Positions 13,754-20,743 of a stretch of DNA of 36,472 nucleotides are shown one piece after another (positions within the stretch are counted from its first letter, which is position 1; each line of letters begins with the position of its first letter). The stretch comes from a virus. Made by a program: the position numbers and the translations under genes. Location: positions 1 to 36,472 of IMG/VR virus record IMGVR_UViG_3300025115_000033. One strand, written 5' to 3'. The notes under the pieces are model-generated. The model was not told where the DNA came from. It made no database searches and was given only the letters and a program-made list of their open reading frames with translations.

Positions 13754-14248
13754 GTGGCACGTTGCATCCTCGGCGTCGATCTCGGCACGACCTTCGGATG
13801 GGCGTTCTCTGCTGGGACTGTGATCCACAGCGGTAGCGCCTACATCGGAGTTCGCAAGGGAGAGTCGCCGGGGATGCGCGGCCTTCGATTCTGGCAATGG
13901 CTCGACGGCCTTCACTCTCAGGGGTGGAGGCCGTTTCTCGTTGCCTACGAGAAGGTTGAACACCACGGCCAGCGTGGACACACCAACACGCAAGCGGCCC
14001 ACATCTACGGCGGGCTGGAGATGATTCTGCAAGCGTGGTGCGCCCAGCACAACATCCAGCACACGCACTTCACTCCGTCCGAGATCAAGAAGCACGCAAC
14101 AGGAAAGGGCAACTGCGACAAGGAGAAGATGATCGGCGCGGCGAAGCTCCGAGGCTGGAGGCCAGTCGACGACAACGAAGCTGACGCGCTGTGGATTCTC
14201 GATCTTGCGTGCCACACTTATCCACAAGCCAAGGAGATCGGATCGTGA
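13754..14248 (+). CDS. RuvC-like Holliday junction resolvase
   Basis: The 164-residue product has RNase H-fold resolvase features. ILGVDLGTTFGWAF gives catalytic Asp9. FLVAYEKVEHH places Glu66 at the second acidic site. AAHIYGGLEMILQAWC matches the family helix, TPSEIKKHATGKGNCDKEKM the K-x-A-TG-x-G-x-A-K region, and DDNEADALWIL the last acidic pair. It would cut branched replication and recombination intermediates before packaging. GTG at 13754 follows GGGGC. The gene ends in GTGA overlap with the next. Confidence 0.88.
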   Translation: MARCILGVDLGTTFGWAFSAGTVIHSGSAYIGVRKGESPGMRGLRFWQWLDGLHSQGWRPFLVAYEKVEHHGQRGHTNTQAAHIYGGLEMILQAWCAQHNIQHTHFTPSEIKKHATGKGNCDKEKMIGAAKLRGWRPVDDNEADALWILDLACHTYPQAKEIGS

Positions 14249-14484
14249 CACAACAGGACATCGACAAGGAGCGAGCCACCACGGAGCTTGCCATCCTCAC
14301 GCTGCTGAACGACTTGCAGCGCAAGACCGGACAGGCCGTTGGTTACATCAGCGCATCCTCCGCTCCCGGTGAAAGCCTGTGGCGCGTGGAATCCCAGCAG
14401 GAAACCACAGGGCGGCCCGCCCCGCAGATGACACCGAAGCCGCTTCGCGGAGTCCACATCAGCCTCCAGACTCCGAGGGCGTGA
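14245..14484 (+). CDS. Small hypothetical protein
   Basis: A 79-residue product with a helical N-terminus (DKERATTELAILTLLNDLQR) and a polar tail. GTG at 14245 overlaps the RuvC stop and coincides with GTGACAC; its own TGA stop also lies inside GTGACAC (14481), directly before the next ATG. No family is recognised. Confidence 0.5.
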   Translation: MTQQDIDKERATTELAILTLLNDLQRKTGQAVGYISASSAPGESLWRVESQQETTGRPAPQMTPKPLRGVHISLQTPRA

Positions 14485-14487
14485 CAC

Positions 14488-15072
14488 ATGGCGAAGACAG
14501 GCAAGAAACAAGACGCCGTGGTTGTGGAGCGAGTGGCGACCGACTCCCTCATCATCGACCCCAGCAACCTCAGGCAACACAACGAGCGGAATCTCGAAGC
14601 CATCAAGGGGAGCCTCGCCCGCTTCGGCCAGCAGCGTCCCATCGTGGTCGGGGCCGACAACGTGGTGATCGCTGGCAACGGCACACTCATCGCGGCTCGT
14701 GCGTTGGGGTGGGTGGAGATCGATGTGGCACGCAGCAGGCTATCGGGGAGCGAGGCTGTTGCATACGCCATCGCGGACAACCGAACCGCCGAGCTTGCCG
14801 AGTGGGATTTCGGCTCGCTTGCGGCAACGATCCAGAAGCTCGAAGACGACCTGTTGGCGGCGACTGGTTTCAGCGAAAGGGACATCGATGAACTCATCGC
14901 TGGCACCTCCCGGCATCCGGCCAAGCTGGACATTGAACCCTACGACCCAACAAGTGACACGAAAAGCGTGAAGATCGAAGGCATCCCACAGAACCTCGGA
15001 AGTGAAGTCGAGTCCGCAATCCGTGACACGATGGAGCAGAATGGGTGGGGCTTCAAGGTGGTTCTCTACTGA
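14488..15072 (+). CDS. ParB N-terminal-domain-like protein beside dpdA
   Basis: The 194-residue product begins with a ParB/Srx-like domain. SLIIDPSNLRQHNERNLEAI (20-39), RFGQQRPIVVG (45-55) and VIAGNGTLIAARALGWVEID (60-79) match the family pattern, with SEAVAYAIADNRTAE following. Phages often place such domains beside DNA-modifying enzymes, as single proteins without partition partners. The C-terminal half is short and lacks the usual helix-turn-helix of chromosomal ParB. The next gene, dpdA, starts on the TGATG of its stop, so the two are coupled. It could help recruit the transglycosylase to DNA, but this is inference. Confidence 0.75.
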   Translation: MAKTGKKQDAVVVERVATDSLIIDPSNLRQHNERNLEAIKGSLARFGQQRPIVVGADNVVIAGNGTLIAARALGWVEIDVARSRLSGSEAVAYAIADNRTAELAEWDFGSLAATIQKLEDDLLAATGFSERDIDELIAGTSRHPAKLDIEPYDPTSDTKSVKIEGIPQNLGSEVESAIRDTMEQNGWGFKVVLY

Positions 15073-15986
15073 TGCAAGACCCCAACCATGTTCTCATCAG
15101 CTACGCCTACTTCGGCGACCTTCCTGACGAAACGCTGCAGGCCATGTTCGAGAGGCCGGGGTTCTTGTGGCTCCTCGACAGCGGTGGATTCACAGCACTC
15201 AACGCTGGATGGACGATCAAGCTCGACGACTACATGGCCTTCTTGCACAAGTGGGGCAGCTACCTTCACGGCTACATGGCGCTCGATGTGGTTGGCAATC
15301 CCGAGGCGACAGCAGAGAACCTCCGTGTCATGTTGTCCGAAGGGCTGAAGCCCGTCCCCATTCATGTGTGGGGAGACGACGAGCAGCGTCTCGATGAGCT
15401 TTTCGAGTTCAGCGAGTACGTGGCACTTGCTGGACTGCGAAGGCCACACCGACTGCATTCGCCGAAGTCCTATGTGGCACTCAAGCACTCGTGGTCAAGA
15501 GGTCGGCGAGTTCATTGGCTCGGCTACACCAATCACGACATGCTCTGCAGGTTCCGGCCCTATTCGTGCGACTCGTCGAACGCGGTGAGCGGCTACCGCT
15601 ATGGACTTCTCACAGTCTACACGGGCGGTGGAGTTTTCGACACCGAGAGGCCGAGCGGCAAGGTGTTCAAGAGAATTCCGTTGACGCTCTCACAGAGGAG
15701 AGCGTTGGCGACAATGGGTGTCACATCTGCTGATCTCGAAAAGCAATCGAACCGCTATGGGAGCAGCCATCACAGGCTTCCAGATGAGTTTCGAAAGCTC
15801 TCTGGAGGCAAGGATGAACCCAAGGATGAAAACATCATGGGCCGTGTCACGTTGAGGTCGAACATCCGCTACTCTCGTTTCATGTTCAGCCGCTATGGTG
15901 TTCGCGTGTTCAATGCGATGTGCCACACCAAAATCGGACGCTATCTCTTCGAAGCCGAAGAAGAAGTGAGGAGCCCGTTCGAATGA
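15072..15986 (+). CDS. dpdA: DpdA-type DNA guanine transglycosylase
   Basis: The 304-residue product resembles phage DpdA, a TGT-fold enzyme that swaps guanine in DNA for a 7-deazaguanine base. LLDSGGFTALNAG (34-46) matches the TGT DSGGFQ loop, with Asp36 the family's conserved acid. LDVVGNPEATAENLRVM (71-87) and GLKPVPIHVWGDDEQ (91-105) follow the expected barrel order, then EYVALAGLRRP. SCDSSNAVSG (166-173) places Asp167 where the nucleophile is expected. The C-terminal 90 residues are basic and may bind DNA. Its neighbours make and import the precursor. Calling it DpdA rather than a tRNA enzyme rests on this context and size. Confidence 0.85.
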   Translation: MQDPNHVLISYAYFGDLPDETLQAMFERPGFLWLLDSGGFTALNAGWTIKLDDYMAFLHKWGSYLHGYMALDVVGNPEATAENLRVMLSEGLKPVPIHVWGDDEQRLDELFEFSEYVALAGLRRPHRLHSPKSYVALKHSWSRGRRVHWLGYTNHDMLCRFRPYSCDSSNAVSGYRYGLLTVYTGGGVFDTERPSGKVFKRIPLTLSQRRALATMGVTSADLEKQSNRYGSSHHRLPDEFRKLSGGKDEPKDENIMGRVTLRSNIRYSRFMFSRYGVRVFNAMCHTKIGRYLFEAEEEVRSPFE

Positions 15987-16330
15987 ACACGAGAATCATC
16001 GTCGCCACCGAGTTCTTCGCTTCACATGCGTGGACAACCGCACCCGACCATCGAGCCTACTTGAGGTGTCAGCACTTCCACGCTTTCCGTGTTCGATTCG
16101 AGGCTGTGGTGTCACACGAAGAGAGAGAGCTTGAGTTCCACGACGTTCGTGAACGACTCGACGCTGTGATCCGAGGCCTGTTGCGTGACAACAGCGAGAC
16201 GCCTCGCTGGTCGTGCGAGACGTGGGCGCGGAACATCATGGAAGCGATGGGGTCGATGTGTGGCTGTGACACGGCGTGCGAGGTTTGGGAGGACCACGCT
16301 CACGGCGCAAGGGTGGAGGCTTTCCGATGA
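15983..16330 (+). CDS. Divergent QueD-like (tunnel-fold) protein
   Basis: The 115-residue product aligns by eye with the 6-carboxytetrahydropterin synthase family. FFASH supplies a His (15). RCQHFHAFRV gives Cys29 and a His-x-His (31, 33), as in the HGH zinc motif. RELEFHDVRERLDAVI (48-63) parallels GMVLDFADVKRAVKGW of the QueD gene downstream. SCETWARNIMEAM parallels PTAEGMAEHL, and VWEDHAHGARV parallels the final E-T segment. The Cys-to-His spacing differs from QueD, so the chemistry may too. It is shorter than QueD and sits directly after dpdA. A role in altering the deazaguanine precursor is inferred. Confidence 0.65.
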   Translation: MNTRIIVATEFFASHAWTTAPDHRAYLRCQHFHAFRVRFEAVVSHEERELEFHDVRERLDAVIRGLLRDNSETPRWSCETWARNIMEAMGSMCGCDTACEVWEDHAHGARVEAFR

Positions 16331-16839
16331 ACACCGCGTGGATCATCGTTCTCTATCTATCATCGGCGGTAGCTGCGAACATGGTTGTCAACACCTACGG
16401 CCAGTCTGCGCTCCCGTTCACCGCTTTCGTGTTGATACCATTCGACCTCACGGTTCGTGACACGCTGCACGAGAGGTGGCGAGGGCCTTCGTTGTGGAGC
16501 CGGATGGCAATGCTGGTGGCTGGAGGGTCGGTGTTCTCCATGCTCGCGAACCCCTACTCATGGCGTGTCGCCGTCGCCTCGTTCGTGAGCTTCGCTGCCG
16601 CTGGAGCCGCTGACGCCTTTGTGTACCACGGCCTCAGTAACAGAAGCAGGGCGTGGCGGATGAACGCCTCGAACGCTGCTTCTGCGGCTGTCGATTCCGT
16701 GGTGTTCCCGCTCGTCGCTTTCGCTGTCATCGTCCCTGCGCTTTCAATCCAGCAGTGGGCTTACAAGTTCGTCGGTGGCGTTGCTTGGGTCTTCATTCTC
16801 ACCCGTGTCACCAAAACCAAAAGGGGCCAAACATGCTGA
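16327..16839 (+). CDS. YhhQ/VUT-type queuosine-precursor transporter
   Basis: The 170-residue product is a polytopic membrane protein with about five to six hydrophobic segments (residues 4-22, 29-40, 60-76, 80-97, 115-137, 145-160). FVLIPFDLTVRDTLHERW (34-51) matches the hallmark of VUT/YhhQ proteins, which take up queuosine precursors such as preQ0 or preQ1. NASNAASAAVDSVVFPLVA is the family's second conserved region. Its place between two pterin-synthase-fold genes in a deazaguanine cluster supports this. It is shorter than bacterial YhhQ. ATGA overlap with the gene before. Confidence 0.78.
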   Translation: MNTAWIIVLYLSSAVAANMVVNTYGQSALPFTAFVLIPFDLTVRDTLHERWRGPSLWSRMAMLVAGGSVFSMLANPYSWRVAVASFVSFAAAGAADAFVYHGLSNRSRAWRMNASNAASAAVDSVVFPLVAFAVIVPALSIQQWAYKFVGGVAWVFILTRVTKTKRGQTC

Positions 16840-17300
16840 CGATCACCCGACGCATCCCGTTCTGTGCTGGGCACCGACTCCCGCTGCACAAGGGCGGATG
16901 CCGCAACCTCCACGGCCACAACTACGTCCTCCGTGTCACCATCGTGGCACCCGAGACGAAGGAGGGCATGGTTCTCGACTTCGCCGACGTGAAGCGGGCC
17001 GTGAAGGGGTGGATTGACGAGAACTGGGATCACGCTTTCATCGCCGACCGGACCGATCGAGATGTGTTGAACCTCATCGACTCGATGGACATGCGTCGCT
17101 ACATCATGCCGGAAGGCCCGCCGACCGCCGAGGGCATGGCCGAGCATCTGCTCTGTGATGTGCTGCCCGACCTACTTGGCCCGCTGGGTTGCGTGTGCAT
17201 CCGTGTGGAGATCGAGGAGACTGAGAACTGCGTCGCGTCCTGCTCCTTGGACAACGCCGAGGAGATGATGTTGCCGCGACACGGAGGTGCCACAGCATGA
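16833..17300 (+). CDS. queD: 6-carboxy-5,6,7,8-tetrahydropterin synthase
   Basis: The 155-residue product has the complete QueD layout. His14 in FCAGHRLP and His27 and His29 in NLHGHNY form the zinc site. Cys23 is the catalytic cysteine before HGH. VLDFADVK follows, then WDHAF (Asp66-His67), PTAE (97-100) and the closing Glu segment EIEETENC. It converts 7,8-dihydroneopterin triphosphate, the FolE product, to 6-carboxytetrahydropterin. ATG at 16833 follows AAAAGGGGCC and overlaps the transporter end. Downstream queE overlaps by four bases. Confidence 0.92.
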   Translation: MLTITRRIPFCAGHRLPLHKGGCRNLHGHNYVLRVTIVAPETKEGMVLDFADVKRAVKGWIDENWDHAFIADRTDRDVLNLIDSMDMRRYIMPEGPPTAEGMAEHLLCDVLPDLLGPLGCVCIRVEIEETENCVASCSLDNAEEMMLPRHGGATA

Positions 17301-17959
17301 GCGACCGCTATCACTTGACCAGCGTGTTCCTCAGCATCCAAGGCGAGGGATCGAAAGCCGGGGAGCCGACCGTGTTCGTCCGCTTCGCTGGCTGCAACCT
17401 CTGGGACGGCAACGAACACCATCGCGCCGAAGCCAAGTGCCGCATCTGTGACACCAACTTCAAGCGGAACTTCTCCGACACCTTGGATGAACTGGTGGAC
17501 CGCATCCGCAACGCGGCAGGCCACATTCGAAGCGTCACCTTCACGGGCGGAGAGCCGCTGCTGCAACTCGATCAGCCCCTCGTCGACCGTCTGCGAGCAC
17601 TCTACTTCAAGATCAACGTGGAAACCAATGGCACCGTGTCACCGAAGTTCCGGCGCGTGGCGAGCATCCACATCGTCTGCTCTCCGAAGACGCTGGACAA
17701 CCTCATCCTCGGCTACTGCCACACGCTGAAGCTCTTGTGGCCGTGGCTCCCGACACCGGACGGGCGGACTGTCAATCCTGAGACTGTCGGCATCAAAGCC
17801 GATGCCCACTTCATCCAGCCCATCGACGTGACACACGGCAAAGGAGAGGTGTCTGCCTCTCGTGACTGCTGGGTCGCAGCGCAGGAACTGCTTTCCAATC
17901 CCGACTTGGCCGGCTGGCGTCTGAGTCTGCAAACCCACAAGCTGATGGGGCTGGAATGA
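17297..17959 (+). CDS. queE: 7-carboxy-7-deazaguanine synthase (radical SAM)
   Basis: The 220-residue product has the QueE-specific cluster motif CX14CX2C: Cys33, Cys48 and Cys51. SIQGEGSKAGEPTVFVRFAG before it is the family signature, and VTFTGGEPLLQ (80-90) is the SAM-binding GGEP motif. It turns 6-carboxytetrahydropterin into 7-carboxy-7-deazaguanine (CDG). The next bacterial step, QueC to preQ0, has no gene here. It overlaps queD and folE by four bases each. Confidence 0.93.
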   Translation: MSDRYHLTSVFLSIQGEGSKAGEPTVFVRFAGCNLWDGNEHHRAEAKCRICDTNFKRNFSDTLDELVDRIRNAAGHIRSVTFTGGEPLLQLDQPLVDRLRALYFKINVETNGTVSPKFRRVASIHIVCSPKTLDNLILGYCHTLKLLWPWLPTPDGRTVNPETVGIKADAHFIQPIDVTHGKGEVSASRDCWVAAQELLSNPDLAGWRLSLQTHKLMGLE

Positions 17960-18522
17960 ACGACAAGGCTGCTCTGGTGATCGCCTCCGCTTTGGTGCGA
18001 CTCATCGAACCTGTGGCACGAGGTGGACTCGAAGAGACACCGAAGCGCGTCGCGAAGGCTTGGGGCGAGTGGTTCGGTGGATACGACGAGGACGTGGAGA
18101 GCGTCCTCAAGGTGTTCGAGGACGGTGCTGAACACTATGTCGGCCAACACAGCCAACTGGTTGTCGTCCGCGACATACCCATCTACTCGCATTGCGAACA
18201 CCACCTCGCTCCGTTCTTCGGAGTCGCTGACATCGGATACATTCCGCAAGGGAAAGTGGTGGGCCTCAGCAAGCTGACTCGCGTGTCACGAGTCTTCGCA
18301 CGCCGCCTGCAAGTGCAAGAGCGCCTCGGCAATCAGATTGCTGATGCCTTGCAGAAGAATCTGGAGCCGCTTGGGGTGGCCGTGGTACTCCGCTGCCGTC
18401 ACTTGTGCATGGAGAGTCGTGGGGTCGCTACACAAGGCCAGCAGACGGTCACGAGTGCCCTTCGTGGCATCTTCATGACAAGCGAATCGGCGAGGTCCGA
18501 GTTCACCGCTCTCATTCGCTGA
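17956..18522 (+). CDS. folE: GTP cyclohydrolase I
   Basis: The 188-residue product shows the FolE signatures. ETPKRVAKAW starts the domain, IYSHCEHHLAPFFGVADIGY carries Cys80 and His83, and CRHLCMESRGV carries Cys151, the third zinc ligand. GLSKLTRVSRVFARRLQVQE is also conserved. It converts GTP to 7,8-dihydroneopterin triphosphate, the first step of the deazaguanine path. A phage copy raises flux for DNA modification. It is the last gene of the cluster and overlaps queE by four bases (ATGA). Confidence 0.94.
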   Translation: MNDKAALVIASALVRLIEPVARGGLEETPKRVAKAWGEWFGGYDEDVESVLKVFEDGAEHYVGQHSQLVVVRDIPIYSHCEHHLAPFFGVADIGYIPQGKVVGLSKLTRVSRVFARRLQVQERLGNQIADALQKNLEPLGVAVVLRCRHLCMESRGVATQGQQTVTSALRGIFMTSESARSEFTALIR

Positions 18523-18536
18523 GGTTTCTACCTGTC

Positions 18537-19028
18537 ATGGCAAAGCCAAAGCAGCCCGAACCCAAGCCCGTGAGACGGAGCCGCAAAGCTGCCGCCAAGG
18601 ACGCTACGAACCTTCCTGTGACACCATCTGCGATCAAGCCTCGGAAGCCGCACGTTCAACTCACGGATGAACGCCTCGAATTGATACTGAGAGGCATTCA
18701 AAGCAGTCTCAGCATCGACGATGCCTGCTTCCTTGCAAACGTCGTGCCAGACACACTTGCGAAGCGGCGACAGCGTGACGAGGCGGTGGACTTCCTCGTG
18801 AGACAGGCCCTTGCACAAGCGAGGGCCCTTGTTGTCACGGCTGGCCTCAAGCTGGTGCGTGGCGGCGACGGCCCGATGATCCGCTACTGGCTTGACCGCC
18901 GCAACGCCCACTTCAATCCCGAGATCGTGGACCAGCAGAGGCGGGCCGGAATTGGAGACGAGCCGAGCGATGCGGTTGAGGTTGTGGGCTTCAAGTTCGT
19001 GCCACGCAAGACGAAGGACGAAGCATGA
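18537..19028 (+). CDS. Terminase small subunit (putative)
   Basis: The 163-residue product has a basic, disordered N-terminus and then a helix-turn-helix-like region (LTDERLELILRGIQSSLSID, DACFLANVVPDTLAKRRQRD), followed by a helical segment (AQARALVVTAGLKLV). Size and place directly before the large terminase, with a four-base overlap, fit a small terminase that recognises the packaging site. The ATG at 18537 comes just after the folE stop. Confidence 0.7.
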   Translation: MAKPKQPEPKPVRRSRKAAAKDATNLPVTPSAIKPRKPHVQLTDERLELILRGIQSSLSIDDACFLANVVPDTLAKRRQRDEAVDFLVRQALAQARALVVTAGLKLVRGGDGPMIRYWLDRRNAHFNPEIVDQQRRAGIGDEPSDAVEVVGFKFVPRKTKDEA

Positions 19029-20401
19029 GCCGCGCCGTGGATGCGCTGGTGGAACTCAATCCGACGCAGATTCAATTCGCAGAGTCGGACGCCAAGCACG
19101 GCCTGATGGTAGCTGGCATGGGTGCTGGCAAGTCTCACGGCCTGCGCGCGAAGCTGCTGCGTCGCATCGAGCAGAACCACCGCTACATGAGCCGCAAGTC
19201 GCCGGGAGTGTACCTCGCGCCCACCTACGACATGATCTCCAACCTCGTGCAGCCGAACTTGATGGACCTGTTCGACTCCTACCGCATCCCGCACCACTAT
19301 AAGCAAGACGACCATCTGTTGACCTTCACGTTTGGCGGGCGCGAGTGTCACATGCGCCTGCTCTCTGCCGAGAATTACGACCGCTACATGGGGCCGGGCT
19401 TCCCGTTCATCCTCGGCGACGAGATCGAACTGTGCTTCCGCACGCGGGTGTCGAAGATCGAGGTGATGTGGAAGAAGATGCTCTCGCGTCTGCGTGTGCC
19501 GGGAGCCACCAACAGCTTCGACATCGCTGGCACACCAGAGGGCTTCGGCTTCTTCTGGGAGTGGTGGGAGTCCCGCCTTGTGACACGGCCCGAGCTTGCG
19601 ATGCACTACCAACTCTTCCGCGCCAGCACCTACGAGAACGCGGACAACCTTCCGCCGGACTACATCAACGACCTCATGAGGGACTACGACCCGCAGCGCA
19701 TCAAAGCCTACATCTTCGGCGAGTTCGTGAACCTCACGACGGGAGCCATCTACTCCGGCTTCCGGCGCGACAAGCATGTGGCACGCGGTGTCTACGAGAT
19801 GCGAGACCCCGACTTGCCTATCGAGTTCTGCTTCGACTTCAACGTGAATCCGATGACGATTGTCGTGACACAGTATCAGCATCCACGGCTGCTCGTTCTT
19901 GCGGTGCTGCAACCGCGCTCGTCCAGCACAGAGGATGCGTGTCACGTTGCGCTCAAGGAGTTCGGGCACCATCGTGGCCCATGCCTGATCTACGGCGACG
20001 CCACAGGGAAGGGCCATCGCAGCAGCGGTGCCGCAGGACGAAGCGACCGCGACATCATCGGCGTCTCTGCTGGCAACGGTGTGATCGGCACAGCGTGGCA
20101 CGCGAAGGGCCGTGGCTACGACACGCGATGGATGAAGACGAACCCGTGGCAACCTGATCGCCATGCGGCTGTGAACGCCTTTGTGTCCAGCGATCGGCTA
20201 CTGGTGGACGAGGAGCGTGGAAAGCCGCTGGTCACCGACCTTGTGAGACAGACCTATCGCGAGGGCACGCGAGAAGAGGATGACCAGAAGGGCACGCTGG
20301 GACACGCGGCTGCGGCTCTCGGCTACCGCATCTTCCGCGACTGGAAGGCTGGCCCGACAATCGAGGAGCGCATGAGCGGCAAAGGCAGGAGGGCAGCATG
20401 A
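19025..20401 (+). CDS. Terminase large subunit
   Basis: The 458-residue product is a packaging motor. The ATPase half has Walker A in GMGAGKSHG (31-39) and Walker B FILGDEIE (128-135, hydrophobic-DE). The nuclease half begins after about residue 240, with FCFDFNVNP (Asp270) and IYGDATGKG (Asp324) as metal-binding acids. GEFVNLTTGAIYSGF (231-245) is the usual domain border. It cuts and pumps DNA into the prohead. The lack of a Gly-rich P-loop lysine variant is not an issue: Lys36 is present. ATGA overlap follows. Confidence 0.95.
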   Translation: MSRAVDALVELNPTQIQFAESDAKHGLMVAGMGAGKSHGLRAKLLRRIEQNHRYMSRKSPGVYLAPTYDMISNLVQPNLMDLFDSYRIPHHYKQDDHLLTFTFGGRECHMRLLSAENYDRYMGPGFPFILGDEIELCFRTRVSKIEVMWKKMLSRLRVPGATNSFDIAGTPEGFGFFWEWWESRLVTRPELAMHYQLFRASTYENADNLPPDYINDLMRDYDPQRIKAYIFGEFVNLTTGAIYSGFRRDKHVARGVYEMRDPDLPIEFCFDFNVNPMTIVVTQYQHPRLLVLAVLQPRSSSTEDACHVALKEFGHHRGPCLIYGDATGKGHRSSGAAGRSDRDIIGVSAGNGVIGTAWHAKGRGYDTRWMKTNPWQPDRHAAVNAFVSSDRLLVDEERGKPLVTDLVRQTYREGTREEDDQKGTLGHAAAALGYRIFRDWKAGPTIEERMSGKGRRAA

Positions 20402-20670
20402 GTAACAAGACGCTCCGCGCTGCTGCTGTGCTGGCAGAGGCCGGGATCATCAGCCAGTCGAAGCTCCGTCGCATCCGCATCCATTGCAGCTACTGGGCGC
20501 TCCGTGACACAGGTCTCGCTGTTGCGGATGCACAGGAACTCGTCGCCGACAATTTTGGTACCACATGCGACTGCGTGGCCGTCTACGCCCGCCGCCGCGA
20601 CCGCTACTCCGTCCTCGATCCTCTCACCGAAGACACCACCACACCAGACGGCGAAGCTGAGGCCGAATAG
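20398..20670 (+). CDS. Hypothetical protein between terminase and portal
   Basis: A 90-residue product with helical N-terminal half (LRAAAVLAEAGIISQSKLRR) and an acidic tail (LTEDTTTPDGEAEAE). A small protein at this place is common in phages but has no known universal role. ATGA overlap with the terminase gene. Confidence 0.6.
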   Translation: MSNKTLRAAAVLAEAGIISQSKLRRIRIHCSYWALRDTGLAVADAQELVADNFGTTCDCVAVYARRRDRYSVLDPLTEDTTTPDGEAEAE

Positions 20671-20708
20671 AATCGCTCCTTGCGAAACGAGAGGCTGTTG
20701 AAGCACCT

Positions 20709-20733
20709 TCGTGACACGCGCACACAGTCACGA
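20709..20733. promoter_or_regulatory. Dyad containing GTGACAC before the portal gene
   Basis: TCGTGAC (20709-20715) and GTCACGA (20727-20733) form a seven-pair inverted repeat with an 11-base loop. It lies in the short gap between the gene ending at 20670 and the portal start. A GTGACAC motif covers its left arm. It may be a hairpin or operator; no T-run follows. Confidence 0.4.
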
Positions 20734-20743
20734 GGGACACGTA

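Noticed and set aside
14488-15072. A true plasmid or prophage partition system
   Set aside because: Only a ParB N-terminal-like domain is present, without ParA or the usual DNA-binding helix-turn-helix, and phages often carry such lone domains.
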